A stretch of DNA of 64,000 nt from Robiginitomaculum sp. (lineage in GTDB: Bacteria > Pseudomonadota > Alphaproteobacteria > Caulobacterales > Maricaulaceae), in assembly GCA_021776525.1 (NCBI GenBank), contig JAJFFT010000006.1, forward strand, positions 372,001 through 436,000. The letters run 5' to 3'. Below the pieces are notes generated by a model. It saw only the letters and a list, made by a program, of their open reading frames with translations. It was not told where the DNA came from and did not search any database. Below, piece by piece: positions 8,738-17,495 of this stretch. The position numbers and the translations under genes are program-made. Numbering within the stretch: position 1 is the stretch's first letter; the number at the start of each line of letters is the position of its first letter.

Positions 8738-9445
8738 ATGCAGCCCAATGTTGCTGATCTGGAAGAGTTTTATCGCAGTGCGCTGGGCCGCACTGTGCAG
8801 GCGATGATCACCCGGCGTCTGGCCGCCTTGTGGCCTGATATACTGGGCCTTGATGTCCTGACCCTTGGGTATGGCATCCCGTATTTTACGCAAAGTGACC
8901 TGCCCCGTCGTCTGGCCATGGCCATGCCGGCCCGCCAGGGCGTTGAACAATGGCCCGCCACCGGCGGCGTGCGCTCATTATTGGTAGATGACGAGGCCCT
9001 GCCCTTTGCCGAAGCGGCCTTTGACCGGGTGCTGATTGTCCATGGACTGGAAGAATCCCGCGCCCCGGCCAATCTGTTGATCGAAGCGCACCGGATATTG
9101 TCGCCGCAAGGTCGCGTCGTCTGTATTGTCCCCAACCGTACCGGGTTCTGGGCCCACCATGATGCCAGCCCGTTTGGCCATGGCCGGGCATTTTCACGAG
9201 GCCAGATGCGCCGCCTGTTGCGCGAATGCGGCCTGCAACCCCACGCCTGGGCGCGGGCGCTTTACGCCCCGCCATCACGCCTTATATCGTCACTGTCTGC
9301 TTATCGCGCTTGGGAACAGGCCGGAGAAAGGCTCTGGCCAGCCTTTGGCGGGGTGATTATGGTGGAAGCCAGTAAACAGGTTTTGGTGCGCCCGCCGCGC
9401 GCCCAGCCGCTTCTTATTCCGGCATTGGGACAGGTAAACAGATGA
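8738..9445 (+). CDS. SAM-dependent methyltransferase (type 11-like), substrate unknown
   Basis: The 235-residue protein has a class I methyltransferase pattern: LDVLTLGYGIPYF in place of motif I, LPFAEAAFDRVLIVHGLEE for motif IV, and ILSPQGRVVCIVPNR for the post-motif strand. The glycine-rich loop is weak for SAM binding, so activity is uncertain. The gene is divergent from gloB with 64 bp between starts, and overlaps the next gene by ATGA at 9442-9445. This genomic neighbour of gloB is common in alphaproteobacteria, but its substrate is not known to me. Confidence 0.78.
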   Translation: MQPNVADLEEFYRSALGRTVQAMITRRLAALWPDILGLDVLTLGYGIPYFTQSDLPRRLAMAMPARQGVEQWPATGGVRSLLVDDEALPFAEAAFDRVLIVHGLEESRAPANLLIEAHRILSPQGRVVCIVPNRTGFWAHHDASPFGHGRAFSRGQMRRLLRECGLQPHAWARALYAPPSRLISSLSAYRAWEQAGERLWPAFGGVIMVEASKQVLVRPPRAQPLLIPALGQVNR

Positions 9446-10206
9446 AATCGACGGATCAGGATAGTCCTGACTTGGATATGAGTGCATGGCGCGCCTCCAT
9501 TGATCGTTTTGACAATGAAATTCTGAACCTGATCTCGCAACGTCTGGCGTTGTCTGAACAGGTGGGCAAGTCCAAAATCCGCGGCGGCCTGCCCTGGCGA
9601 CCGGCGCGTGAGGCACAATTATTTGCCCGCCTTGTTGGCCGGGCCAGCGCCACATTAAGCCCCGAATCGGTCGAACGCCTGTGGAGCACGGTCATCGCCC
9701 AAAGTCTTCAGGCCCAGGGACCGGCTTTTTTGGTGGTGTCGCGCAGTCTGGACATCCTGCCCACTCTGGCCCGGACGTTTTTTGGCCTGTTGCCCACACA
9801 AATGGTCGATACCGATGCCGAAGCCATCGCCAAAAGCGCCGCCGAAGAAGGGGCTATTGCCATCGTCCCGGCCCCCAGCGACGGAGTGACCTGGTGGACG
9901 GGGCTGGCTGATATGCAAACGGGCGGCACCAACACGCCCGCCGTTTTGGCGGCCATGCCACGCTTTGCCAGCGCCGCAGCGCCCGCCGCCTATGCCATTG
10001 CTATGGCACCGCGCGAAACATCCGGCAATGACAGCGCATGGCTGGTCACCAAAGAGAGCCACCATGACCAAACGCCGCAGGGGACTGTGCTGGCCCGCCA
10101 TCAGGGCTATTGTCTTGTCTCATATGACGCTAAAGCAGCGCCAGAACACACCCCGAACCAGCGCCCCATTGGCTTGTTTGCCAACCCGCTGAAGATAACG
10201 GACTGA
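9442..10206 (+). CDS. chorismate mutase (AroQ-type) with a C-terminal prephenate-dehydratase-like region
   Basis: Residues 12-95 have the AroQ all-helical pattern (WRASIDRFDNEILNLISQR, then VGKSK and the R-E-A-Q stretch), so chorismate-to-prephenate conversion is likely. The remaining 150 residues are not a full prephenate dehydratase. They have an alternating strand/helix pattern with AEEGAIAIVPAPSDGVTWW, recalling the 'GVVPIENS' region of that fold, but I see no intact catalytic threonine motif. It may be a degenerate or regulatory domain. The gene is coupled to the methyltransferase upstream (ATGA overlap) and lies 4 bp before hisC, placing it in an aromatic/histidine-family aminotransferase operon. 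Confidence 0.75.
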   Translation: MKSTDQDSPDLDMSAWRASIDRFDNEILNLISQRLALSEQVGKSKIRGGLPWRPAREAQLFARLVGRASATLSPESVERLWSTVIAQSLQAQGPAFLVVSRSLDILPTLARTFFGLLPTQMVDTDAEAIAKSAAEEGAIAIVPAPSDGVTWWTGLADMQTGGTNTPAVLAAMPRFASAAAPAAYAIAMAPRETSGNDSAWLVTKESHHDQTPQGTVLARHQGYCLVSYDAKAAPEHTPNQRPIGLFANPLKITD

Positions 10207-10210
10207 ACAC

Positions 10211-11296
10211 ATGAAAAGCCCAGACCCACGCCCCGGCATTCTTGACATTAAACCTTATCGCGGCGGGGTCTCTGACGCGCCGGGCTTTGACGCGCCGATC
10301 AAACTGTCCTCAAACGAGAACTGTTTCGGATGCAGCCCGGATGCCAGCGCCGCCATGACCAAAGCTTTGGCCAGTGCTGAGCGCTATCCCGATGGCGGCG
10401 TCACCTTGTTGCGCGAAGCCATTGCCAAAACCTATGACCTGCCCGCTGACAGGCTGGTTTGCGGCTGTGGTTCGGATGAGTTGTTACAATTGCTGGGCAA
10501 GGCTTATTTGCGTGATGGGGATGAAGTGCTGCACGCCCAGAACGGCTTTTTGACCTACAAGCTGATTGCCCTGCAAAACTGCGCCGTTCCGATAGCTGCG
10601 CCGGAAACCAATTTGTGCATTGATGCGGATGCGTTTTTGTCCAAAGTAAGCGCGCGCACCCGCATGGTGTTTTTGGCCAACCCCAACAATCCCACCGGGT
10701 TTTTGATGCCCCGCAAGGAAGTCCGTAAATTGCATGCGGGCCTGCCCAAGGATGTGCTGCTGGTCATAGATGGAGCCTATGCGGAATTTGTCCGCGATGA
10801 TGATTATGAGGGCGGCTTTGCGTTGGTGAACAGCCACGACAATGTGGTCGCCACGCGGACCTTTTCCAAATCCTATGGACTGGCTGGCCTGCGAGTTGGC
10901 TGGGCCTATTGCCCAAAAACAGTCGCCGCCGTACTGAACCGGGTGCGCAGCCCGTTTAACGTCAATGCCGTTGCCCAAAGCGCCGCTATTGCGGCACTGG
11001 GCGATACAGATTTTTTAAACAAAAGCGTTGATCATGTGGCCAAATGGGCCCCAAAGATTGAAGCCGAAGTAAAAAAACTAGGCCTGAAGGCCTTTCCCAG
11101 CGCCGGTAATTTTGTGCTGATCGGCCTCAGCACGCCAGAAGAGGCCGATGCATTGGAACAGTTTTTGAGTGCCCGCGGCCTGATTATCCGGGGTATGCGC
11201 GGCTTTGGTCTGCCGGGTTATGTGCGCATGAGTGTTGGCACGGACGAGGACAACAAGGCCGTCATTGCCGCGATCTCAGACTTTATCCGGCAATAA
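10211..11296 (+). CDS. hisC: histidinol-phosphate aminotransferase
   Basis: The 361-residue class I/II PLP aminotransferase converts imidazole acetol phosphate to histidinol phosphate and can often also use aromatic 2-oxo acids. It shows KLSSNENCFGCSP near the N-terminus, NPNNPTGF, and the PLP-lysine motif TFSKSYGLAGLRVGW with K220. The downstream neighbour in many relatives is tyrA; here the next gene is plsC on the other strand, whose 3' end overlaps by 21 bp (11276-11296). Close linkage to a chorismate mutase suggests a role in phenylalanine/tyrosine as well as histidine synthesis. Confidence 0.93.
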   Translation: MKSPDPRPGILDIKPYRGGVSDAPGFDAPIKLSSNENCFGCSPDASAAMTKALASAERYPDGGVTLLREAIAKTYDLPADRLVCGCGSDELLQLLGKAYLRDGDEVLHAQNGFLTYKLIALQNCAVPIAAPETNLCIDADAFLSKVSARTRMVFLANPNNPTGFLMPRKEVRKLHAGLPKDVLLVIDGAYAEFVRDDDYEGGFALVNSHDNVVATRTFSKSYGLAGLRVGWAYCPKTVAAVLNRVRSPFNVNAVAQSAAIAALGDTDFLNKSVDHVAKWAPKIEAEVKKLGLKAFPSAGNFVLIGLSTPEEADALEQFLSARGLIIRGMRGFGLPGYVRMSVGTDEDNKAVIAAISDFIRQ

Positions 11297-12001
11297 CGCG
11301 GCCGACGCCTCGTCTATCCGGCTTTGCAGAACCGACATAAACTCTTTGCGTTTCAGCCCCGGTGCGATGGGCGGCAAAATACGCACGGTAACCACGCCCG
11401 GCCTGATCACCAAACCATGGGCCGGCCAATGCAGGCCGGAATTCAGTGCCACCGGCACGCAAGGAACATTCAATTGTGTGTAGAGCGCCGCAACGCCGGG
11501 CTTGAAAGGCAGGGTCTGGCCCGGTTGAACACGAGTGCCTTCGGGAAAAATCATGATCTGGCGCCCCTCGCCGATCAACGCACCGGCACGGCGCACCATT
11601 TTACGCAAAGCCGTAGCATGGCCACCGCGATCAACCATCAGATTTTTGAGCTTTAAGGCATACCAGCCAAAGATCGGTAAAATGCCCAGTTCTTTTTTGA
11701 AAATCAGCGCCGGACTTTCGCAAACCATCCATGGCCACAACACATCCAGCATGGCCTGATGTTTACAGGCGATCAGCGCCCCGCCTTTGGGCAAATGTTC
11801 AAGCCCTTCAAGATGCAGGCTAACGCCGCAAATCAGCGCCAAGCCGCCCAGAACCAACCGGATCCACAGCTTGACCACTGCCTTGACCCAGGCCACAGGA
11901 CCAGCCAGCAAAGGCAGGCACACAAGCCCCATAATCACCAGCAGGCCATACATCCAGACCATAAAGATCAGCGAGCGCAAAGCCCAAAACAACCGGTTCA
12001 T
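11276..12001 (-). CDS. plsC: 1-acyl-sn-glycerol-3-phosphate acyltransferase
   Basis: The 241-residue membrane protein has the acyltransferase H-X4-D motif in CKHQAMLDVLWPW and the FPEGTR block, with VPCVPVALNSG downstream. It adds the second acyl chain in phospholipid synthesis at the inner membrane. The start at 12001 is chosen because it overlaps the upstream gene's stop by ATGA and is preceded by GGAGAGGA; a longer frame upstream lacks family-like sequence. It begins with a hydrophobic anchor (FWALRSLIFMVWMYGLLVIMGLVCL). Confidence 0.93.
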   Translation of the reverse strand: MNRLFWALRSLIFMVWMYGLLVIMGLVCLPLLAGPVAWVKAVVKLWIRLVLGGLALICGVSLHLEGLEHLPKGGALIACKHQAMLDVLWPWMVCESPALIFKKELGILPIFGWYALKLKNLMVDRGGHATALRKMVRRAGALIGEGRQIMIFPEGTRVQPGQTLPFKPGVAALYTQLNVPCVPVALNSGLHWPAHGLVIRPGVVTVRILPPIAPGLKRKEFMSVLQSRIDEASAALLPDKV

Positions 12002-12576
12002 CCGTCCTCTCCGATCCCCAGAACCATTTCGCGCGCCAAAATCACCACGTATTTCAGATACTCCACCACCATTTGCCGCCATTTATCGAGGCCGACATGG
12101 GTGCTGCCCTTTACGGAAAATGGCAATAAGGTGATATCGGGCATCGACGCATCAAGCTCGATCAAGGCGCGGGGCATATGATAGGATGATGTGACGACAA
12201 TCAGCCGTTTATAGTGGTGGCCGTTGGCCCATGTGGCTATTTCATCAGCATTACCCAGTGTATCGCGGGCCTGATAGCCCAGATCGACACAGCATTGCAT
12301 GGTGGCCGGGGCCAGATGGAACAGGTCCTGAATGTCGCCGCGTTGCACGGCGCTGTGCACCCCGGAGATTAACAAACGCTGGCCGCGTTTCGCGGTCAGC
12401 AGATCAGTTGCCGCCCGGATGCGCAAACCGCCACCGCCGGTCAGCACCACAATAGCATCCGCACTGGCCATATTTTGCGCGCTTTGCGGTTTGGGCAGCA
12501 TGACCAGAAAGACCACAAAACCGGCCAGCAGAACCAACAGCAAAAAGGCGAGGATTTTGACCAGCAAAAGGCGCAT
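11998..12576 (-). CDS. DUF218/YdcF-like membrane-anchored protein
   Basis: The 192-residue protein has an N-terminal membrane anchor (LLVKILAFLLLVLLAGFVVFLVML), then the DUF218 core: ASADAIVVLTGGGGLRI, a central QRLLISGVH strand, and KRLIVVTSSYHMPRA. Members of this family are linked to cell-envelope work such as ElyC in peptidoglycan/undecaprenyl metabolism, but the reaction is not fixed. It overlaps ftsX by 1 nt (TAATG) and plsC by 4 nt, so it is a member of the ftsE-ftsX-DUF218-plsC transcript. Confidence 0.86.
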   Translation of the reverse strand: MRLLLVKILAFLLLVLLAGFVVFLVMLPKPQSAQNMASADAIVVLTGGGGLRIRAATDLLTAKRGQRLLISGVHSAVQRGDIQDLFHLAPATMQCCVDLGYQARDTLGNADEIATWANGHHYKRLIVVTSSYHMPRALIELDASMPDITLLPFSVKGSTHVGLDKWRQMVVEYLKYVVILAREMVLGIGEDG

Positions 12577-13463
12577 TATTCCCGTTCCCGTAAATTGGCC
12601 AGCACCGTCAGGCGTGCCGTCAACGCCCCCGAAAATGCGGTCAGAACCGGGGCCAGTATCAACAAGCCAAACCCGACCAGATCAAGACGAAAAACCGGCA
12701 ATAACAGGCTTGAGCCGCCACTGCTGAGCAATTGTGCCGCACCAACCGCCAAAGCGGCCAGCGCCGCACCCATTAAACCGGCACGCAAACCCATCTGCCC
12801 AAAGCGACGCTCGAACTGTCCGGCAATATAGCTGTCAAAGGCCCCGGCCAGATGCAGTGTGTTGACCACATCGCGGCGCGCCGCCAGGCTGGCCCGAGTG
12901 GCAAAGCCGGTGACCGCTATTGAGGCGCTGATCAACAATGACAAAGCGGCCAGCGAGAACACCTGTAAAAACGATGCTGCGTTATTCATTTCGGCTGACC
13001 AGCGGCGGTGATCATCCACTTCGGCGCGAATGTCTCCGGCGCGAAGTGATATTTCAATTTCTGCTTTGCTGGCCGGGGCCTTGGGGTTTAGCGAGACCGC
13101 GATAATCACCGGTAATGGCAAATCATCGGGGATGTTGCCCTTGCCCAGCCATGGCTCCAGCAAGGCCTTAGCGCGATCGCGATTATATACGGAAACACCG
13201 GCGACGCCGGGCAAGGCCCGCAATAATTCTTCGGCGCGGGCCAGCTTGACCGTCCGATCCTTGGTGTCCTTGATCTGCACGGTCATGGCACCGTTCAGAT
13301 CGGCGCGCCAATTTGCCGCCGAGACAAAAGCCGCGCGGGTAATCAGGGCGCTGATACAGGCCAGAAAAATAATAATGGCGATTACAAAAAATAACGGGCC
13401 ATCCTCTTTGGAGCGCAAAGGCAGCATGGATGGCGGGGTCGGGTCGGGAACATTGGCAGACAT
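12576..13463 (-). CDS. ftsX: FtsX, membrane subunit of the FtsEX division complex
   Basis: The 295-residue protein has four predicted membrane segments: one near residue 25-45 (LFFVIAIIIFLACISALIT), then a periplasmic loop of about 110 residues, then three in the C-terminal half (FLQVFSLAALSLLISASIAV, AGLMGAALAALAVGAAQLL, LVGFGLLILAPVLTAFSGAL). This is the FtsX topology. FtsEX links divisome assembly to peptidoglycan hydrolysis. Start and stop overlap neighbours by a single base (TAATG at both ends), indicating tight translational coupling. Confidence 0.92.
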   Translation of the reverse strand: MSANVPDPTPPSMLPLRSKEDGPLFFVIAIIIFLACISALITRAAFVSAANWRADLNGAMTVQIKDTKDRTVKLARAEELLRALPGVAGVSVYNRDRAKALLEPWLGKGNIPDDLPLPVIIAVSLNPKAPASKAEIEISLRAGDIRAEVDDHRRWSAEMNNAASFLQVFSLAALSLLISASIAVTGFATRASLAARRDVVNTLHLAGAFDSYIAGQFERRFGQMGLRAGLMGAALAALAVGAAQLLSSGGSSLLLPVFRLDLVGFGLLILAPVLTAFSGALTARLTVLANLRERE

Positions 13464-14119
13464 TAGCGGGCCCGCTTTCTGGGCGTTTTTGGCGCGCTGA
13501 GACGGCCATCATTGATGGTCAGAACAGGCGCGCCGGAGGCCCGGACCAATTGCAGATCGTGACTGGCGATTAAAACGGTTGAGCCCAGCCGGTTCAGCTC
13601 GACAAACAGGCGCATCAAACGGATGGCCATATCCGGGTCGACATTGCCGGTTGGCTCGTCTGCGATCAGTAATTCGGGCTTGGCGACCACGGCGCGGGCA
13701 ATGGCGACGCGCTGTTTTTCACCGCCCGAAAGCGTGCGCGGATATGCGTTGATGGCATCACCAAGTCCAACCCAGGACAACAGCTCGACCACATCTTCTT
13801 CATAGGTGTCGCGTTTGATACCTGAAGCCCGAAGCGGCAAGGCAATGTTTTCAAAAACGCTGAGATGATCCAGCAGGCGAAATTCCTGAAAGACCACACC
13901 GACGCGGCGCCTGAGCAGAGATTTCTGATTGCGTGAACAGGCCCGGACATCCTGGCCGAACAGGCGCATTTCCCCGCGTGAGCTGTGTTGCGCCAGATAG
14001 ATCAGTTTGAGCAGCGAAGATTTTCCAGCCCCGGATGGGCCGGTTAAAAAATGAAAAGAGCCCGGTGCCAAGTTTAAATTGATGTTGTGCAACACGTCCG
14101 GTCCATGCGCATAGCGCAT
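13463..14119 (-). CDS. ftsE: FtsE, ATPase subunit of FtsEX (start probably upstream of 14119)
   Basis: This ABC ATPase has Walker A GPSGAGKSS, signature LSGGEKQRVAIARA, Walker B LLIADEPTGNVD and the switch histidine in IASHDL. The family motif GVVFQEFRLLDHLSVFENIALPL is present. From the only ATG in frame (14119) the protein is 218 residues, but it then lacks the first beta strand. The in-frame sequence just upstream (VLAISDLY) supplies it and aligns with the usual FtsE N-terminus. No ATG, GTG or TTG exists in that frame; ATT at 14200 follows a good AAGAGG ribosome site (see separate entry). It is the first gene of a coupled ftsE-ftsX-DUF218-plsC operon. Confidence 0.92.
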   Translation of the reverse strand: MRYAHGPDVLHNINLNLAPGSFHFLTGPSGAGKSSLLKLIYLAQHSSRGEMRLFGQDVRACSRNQKSLLRRRVGVVFQEFRLLDHLSVFENIALPLRASGIKRDTYEEDVVELLSWVGLGDAINAYPRTLSGGEKQRVAIARAVVAKPELLIADEPTGNVDPDMAIRLMRLFVELNRLGSTVLIASHDLQLVRASGAPVLTINDGRLSAPKTPRKRAR

Positions 14120-14197
14120 ATACAGATCGCTGATCGCCAGAACCGGAGCATCGGCATCTGGATTAGGGTCTTGCGATTGTATGGACTTGCGTGAAAG

Positions 14198-14212
14198 AAT
14201 GGGCGACCTCTT
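14198..14212 (-). promoter_or_regulatory. Shine-Dalgarno and candidate ATT start of ftsE
   Basis: On the minus strand AAGAGG is followed after 6 nt by ATT (14200-14198), in frame with ftsE. Starting here adds 27 residues (MLSRKSIQSQDPNPDAD, then APVLAISDLY), including the first strand of the ATPase fold. AUU starts are known to be discriminated against by IF3, so this could limit ftsE translation. A one-base sequencing error is the main alternative. Confidence 0.45.
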
Positions 14213-14249
14213 AACTAGATGGGCAAACAGGGACTGATTCGCTTAGCAC

Positions 14250-15113
14250 ATGATAATCACGTGTCCAGAATGTTCTACGCACTATACCGTCGATGCCAAG
14301 ACATTGGGTCAGTCGGGACGCGAGGTTCGTTGTGCCTCATGCAGCCATAAATGGTTTGCGACACCAGAGGATGAAACCCCGCCAGCCCCGGAGCCAGACG
14401 CCGCAACAGATGATCCACCCGCTGAAACAACAGAAGACGCAGACACCGATTTTGATGAGATAAAAGCCGAGACAGACGCAGCCCCTGAACCAGAGGCCGA
14501 AAACGGTGAACCGGACCAGCCTGCCGCCGAAGATGGCCAGGCAACAGGGGCAGAGGACGCCCCGCAACCAACCCCGGCGCACCGCAAATTTCGCGACAAA
14601 CTAGAAGCCAAAACCAAACGTAAACGCCTGTTTGTCGCCCTTGGGGCCTGGGGCGGCATTGCCGCCGGCTTGTTACTGATCCTCAGCATTGCCACGCTGA
14701 ACCGGGTCGGCGTTGTTAAAATATTGCCCAAAACAGCCGGAGCTTTCGCGGCCATTGGCATGCCGGTCAATATCTGGGGTGTGAACCTAAAAGACATTAC
14801 CAGCGAGCGGGTCAACGAGGCCGGCGACGACATATTGCGTATATCGGGCCAGATCTTTAACCCCGGCAAAAAACCGCGCGCTGCGCCATTGGTGCGGATC
14901 AGCCTGCGCGATGAAACCGATGCAGAAATTCATGCCTGGACGGTGGCTGTCGATCAAGCCGAACTGCCCCCCAAAACCGGCGCACAATTCAGCACAATGG
15001 TAAAAAACCTGCCGCCCAGTGCCGTGGATTTACGCTTTTCGCTGACGGATACCCCTTTGGGGTCGGCACAGCCGCCAAAAGAGCACGCGTTAAACAATAA
15101 CGAGCATCATTGA
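14250..15113 (+). CDS. MJ0042-type zinc-ribbon membrane protein, DUF3426-like
   Basis: The 287-residue protein starts with a zinc ribbon (CPEC at C5/C8 and CASC at C28/C31, followed by HKWFA), the MJ0042 pattern. Next comes a disordered, very acidic proline/alanine-rich stretch to about residue 118, one membrane segment (GAWGGIAAGLLLILSIATL), and a C-terminal domain of about 130 residues with the DUF3426-like sequence RISGQIFNPGKKPRAAPLVRI. The function of the family is unknown; it is commonly divergent from ftsE in alphaproteobacteria, as here. The TGA stop overlaps the TTG start of the HAD gene. Confidence 0.85.
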   Translation: MIITCPECSTHYTVDAKTLGQSGREVRCASCSHKWFATPEDETPPAPEPDAATDDPPAETTEDADTDFDEIKAETDAAPEPEAENGEPDQPAAEDGQATGAEDAPQPTPAHRKFRDKLEAKTKRKRLFVALGAWGGIAAGLLLILSIATLNRVGVVKILPKTAGAFAAIGMPVNIWGVNLKDITSERVNEAGDDILRISGQIFNPGKKPRAAPLVRISLRDETDAEIHAWTVAVDQAELPPKTGAQFSTMVKNLPPSAVDLRFSLTDTPLGSAQPPKEHALNNNEHH

Positions 15114-15781
15114 GCCAAAGCACTGTGACATCTGACAATCCTCGACTGGTTATTTTTGATTGCGATGGTGTTCTGGTCGATTCGGAAACCATCACCAATA
15201 AAATTTTCATGCAAATGATCAGCGAGGCCGGATGGGCCATCAGTTTTGAAGAATGCTGCGCGCACTTTAAGGGGCGATCCTTTGCATCCTGTCTGACGGA
15301 TATTGAGGCACATCTTGGACGCAAGCTGGCCGATAACTGGCTGGATCAGTATTATCGCAAAGCCTATCAGGCCTTACGCACCCAAGTGCAGATCATCCCC
15401 GGGGCCAAAGAAGCGGTTAGCACGGCGCAACAGGCCGGTTGGCAGGTCTGCATCGGCTCTTCGGGCCCCATGGAGAAAATGAAAATTACCCTGGGGCGTG
15501 TTGGCCTGTGGGAGGTCTTTGAAGGGTTGATTTTTAACGCATCCATGGTTGAAAACGGCAAACCGGCGCCGGATCTGTTTTTACACGCGGCGGGCGCGAT
15601 GAAGACCCGGCCAGAGCGCTGTATTGTGATCGAGGATTCCCCTGTTGGGGCGCGGGCGGCACGCCATGCCGGCATGACGTGTCTGGGTTATATTGGCGGC
15701 ACCTTGCATGATGAAGACGGCCTTGCCCGCGAGGGGGCGCAGCTGATTTCTGACCTGCAGGAGCTGGAAAACTATCTATAA
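15110..15781 (+). CDS. HAD-superfamily hydrolase (phosphoglycolate phosphatase / beta-phosphoglucomutase-like)
   Basis: The 223-residue protein has HAD motif I DCDGVLVDSE with the two nucleophile/acid aspartates, motif II in IGSSG, motif III lysine in NGKPAPDLF and motif IV in IVIEDSPVGARAA. The alpha-helical cap lies between motifs I and II, as in subfamily IA. The likely reaction is phosphate-ester hydrolysis; the substrate cannot be read from sequence. The start is TTG 15110, overlapping the preceding TGA (TTGA), so it is coupled to the zinc-ribbon gene. A strong hairpin follows. Confidence 0.88.
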   Translation: MSQSTVTSDNPRLVIFDCDGVLVDSETITNKIFMQMISEAGWAISFEECCAHFKGRSFASCLTDIEAHLGRKLADNWLDQYYRKAYQALRTQVQIIPGAKEAVSTAQQAGWQVCIGSSGPMEKMKITLGRVGLWEVFEGLIFNASMVENGKPAPDLFLHAAGAMKTRPERCIVIEDSPVGARAARHAGMTCLGYIGGTLHDEDGLAREGAQLISDLQELENYL

Positions 15782-15794
15782 AAAAAGGCAAAAA

Positions 15795-15826
15795 AAAGCC
15801 GGGTCCACACGAAGTGACCCGGCTTT
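15795..15826. terminator. hairpin terminator, probably bidirectional
   Basis: Perfect 11-bp stem AAAGCCGGGTC / GACCCGGCTTT (15795-15805 with 15816-15826) and a 10-nt loop, 13 bp after the HAD stop. The A-run on the left serves as the U-tract when read from the minus strand; the right-hand side has TTTATAAAG. From 15827 to 16058 I see no gene, only a G-rich stretch with a possible 6-bp stem (CCTCTC/GAGAGG). Confidence 0.8.
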
Positions 15827-16058
15827 ATAAAGTCCTCGCGAATGCCTCTCAAAGGGGGAGGGAGAGGCCTGCGGTAACCGTCTCGAACCAAAAGGGGTCG
15901 GGGGAAACGGTAAAGCAGCAAAAGTGCGGCTTCGGTCTAGTATATAGGGACGGTCTTCGCGCTTTAAAAGTGTCGTATTGCCGCACCTGATATGCGTTTT
16001 TGCATAGCTTGGACACAATAACCTGCTTTGCCACAATGGTTAATAAGGCTCTGTAATT

Positions 16059-17495
16059 ATGACATTTTCCAAGAATTACCACCCTGATCCCCGCTTTTCC
16101 AGACTGGGTAACAGCTTTGCAGACCCGGTTGAGGCGGCTGTATTTCCACAAACGCTGTTACGGTATCGCAACCAGCGCGCCGCCAGTCAGATCGGGCTGG
16201 AGCATTTAAGCGAGTCGCAATGGATCAGCCATTTTGGACGCTTTACGCCCTTGCCTGATAATCAGCCCCAACCGCTGGCGCTGCGGTATCACGGTCACCA
16301 GTTTCGCCAGTACAACTCTGATCTGGGTGATGGGCGTGGGTTTTTGTTTGCACAATTACGCGACGATAAGGATCGTTTGCTGGACCTGGGCACCAAAGGC
16401 AGCGGCCAGACCCCATGGTCACGCGGCGCAGACGGGCGGTTAACCCTGAAAGGTGCCGTACGTGAAGTGCTCGCATCCTCATTGCTGGAAGCCCGCGGCG
16501 TGCCGACCAGCCGCACGCTGAGCGTTATTGAGACTGGCGAAAGCCTGATGCGCGGCGATGAGCCGTCGCCAACACGCAGCGCCGTTCTGGTGCGTTTGTC
16601 CCATGCGCATATCCGTTTTGGCAGTTTTCAGCGCCTTGCCGCATTGTCACAACCAGAGAACCTAAAAACCCTGTTGAACCATTGCCTGACCCAGTACATG
16701 CCCGACCTTTTAGAGCGCGAAGACGACCAGCGCCCAGCCGCATTTTTAACCCGCATCGCCCGACTGAGTGCACAATTAACGGCGCGGTGGATTGCCGCCG
16801 GATTTGTCCACGGGGTGCTCAACACCGACAATATGAACATCAATGGCGAGAGTTTTGATTATGGACCATGGCGGTTCCTGCCCACCTATCAGCCCGATTT
16901 TACGGCGGCTTACTTTGACCACCAGAGCCTTTATGCCTTTGGCCGCCAAGGCGAAGCGGTCAGTTGGAATTTGGCGCGTCTAGGTGAAGCGCTGGCAAGC
17001 ATCGCCCCCATTGAAGGGTTGCAAGAGGCCCATAAGGCCTTTGCCCAGACCTATGTTCAGGCTTTACCTGAGGCCTTTTTAGAGCGCTTGGGTCTGAAAC
17101 CCAAAAGCGCACAAAGTAATCAGGCCTTTTTGCGCACCATGCTTGGGGCCTTACAGGATAGTCAGGTGTCCTATGAAGGGTTTTTCTTTGACTGGTTTTG
17201 TGGCTGCCGCGATCGGGCCATGACCCGGCCACGCCTTGGCCTATATCAAAGCCCGGCCTTTGCCGCCTTTGAAAAAGAGGTTGAAACATTTGAGACGATT
17301 CGACCGGAACGCCTGGATCATGCGTATTTCGCCCGTGAAAACCCTGTGGACCTGCTGGTCGAGGACGTCGAGCACATGTGGGATGCCATTGCCGGGAAGG
17401 ATGACTGGAGCCTTTTTAATCAGATGCTTAGCGATATTGATGCGGCCGGTACGGCCTATGCATATCCGCCATTTTTAACCCATTCATCCACATGA
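16059..17495 (+). CDS. selO: SelO/YdiU-family protein adenylyltransferase
   Basis: The 478-residue pseudokinase-fold protein transfers AMP, rather than phosphate, to target proteins (family activity shown for SelO). It carries GTKGSGQTPWSRGADGRLTLKG, which binds nucleotide, and the catalytic/metal segment HGVLNTDNMNING...DYGP, with D257/N258 and D267 as the expected key residues. The length matches bacterial SelO. The C-terminus ends FLTHSST without the terminal cysteine that forms the regulatory disulfide in the E. coli protein. It stands alone after a terminator, with no operon partner in close coupling. Confidence 0.94.
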   Translation: MTFSKNYHPDPRFSRLGNSFADPVEAAVFPQTLLRYRNQRAASQIGLEHLSESQWISHFGRFTPLPDNQPQPLALRYHGHQFRQYNSDLGDGRGFLFAQLRDDKDRLLDLGTKGSGQTPWSRGADGRLTLKGAVREVLASSLLEARGVPTSRTLSVIETGESLMRGDEPSPTRSAVLVRLSHAHIRFGSFQRLAALSQPENLKTLLNHCLTQYMPDLLEREDDQRPAAFLTRIARLSAQLTARWIAAGFVHGVLNTDNMNINGESFDYGPWRFLPTYQPDFTAAYFDHQSLYAFGRQGEAVSWNLARLGEALASIAPIEGLQEAHKAFAQTYVQALPEAFLERLGLKPKSAQSNQAFLRTMLGALQDSQVSYEGFFFDWFCGCRDRAMTRPRLGLYQSPAFAAFEKEVETFETIRPERLDHAYFARENPVDLLVEDVEHMWDAIAGKDDWSLFNQMLSDIDAAGTAYAYPPFLTHSST

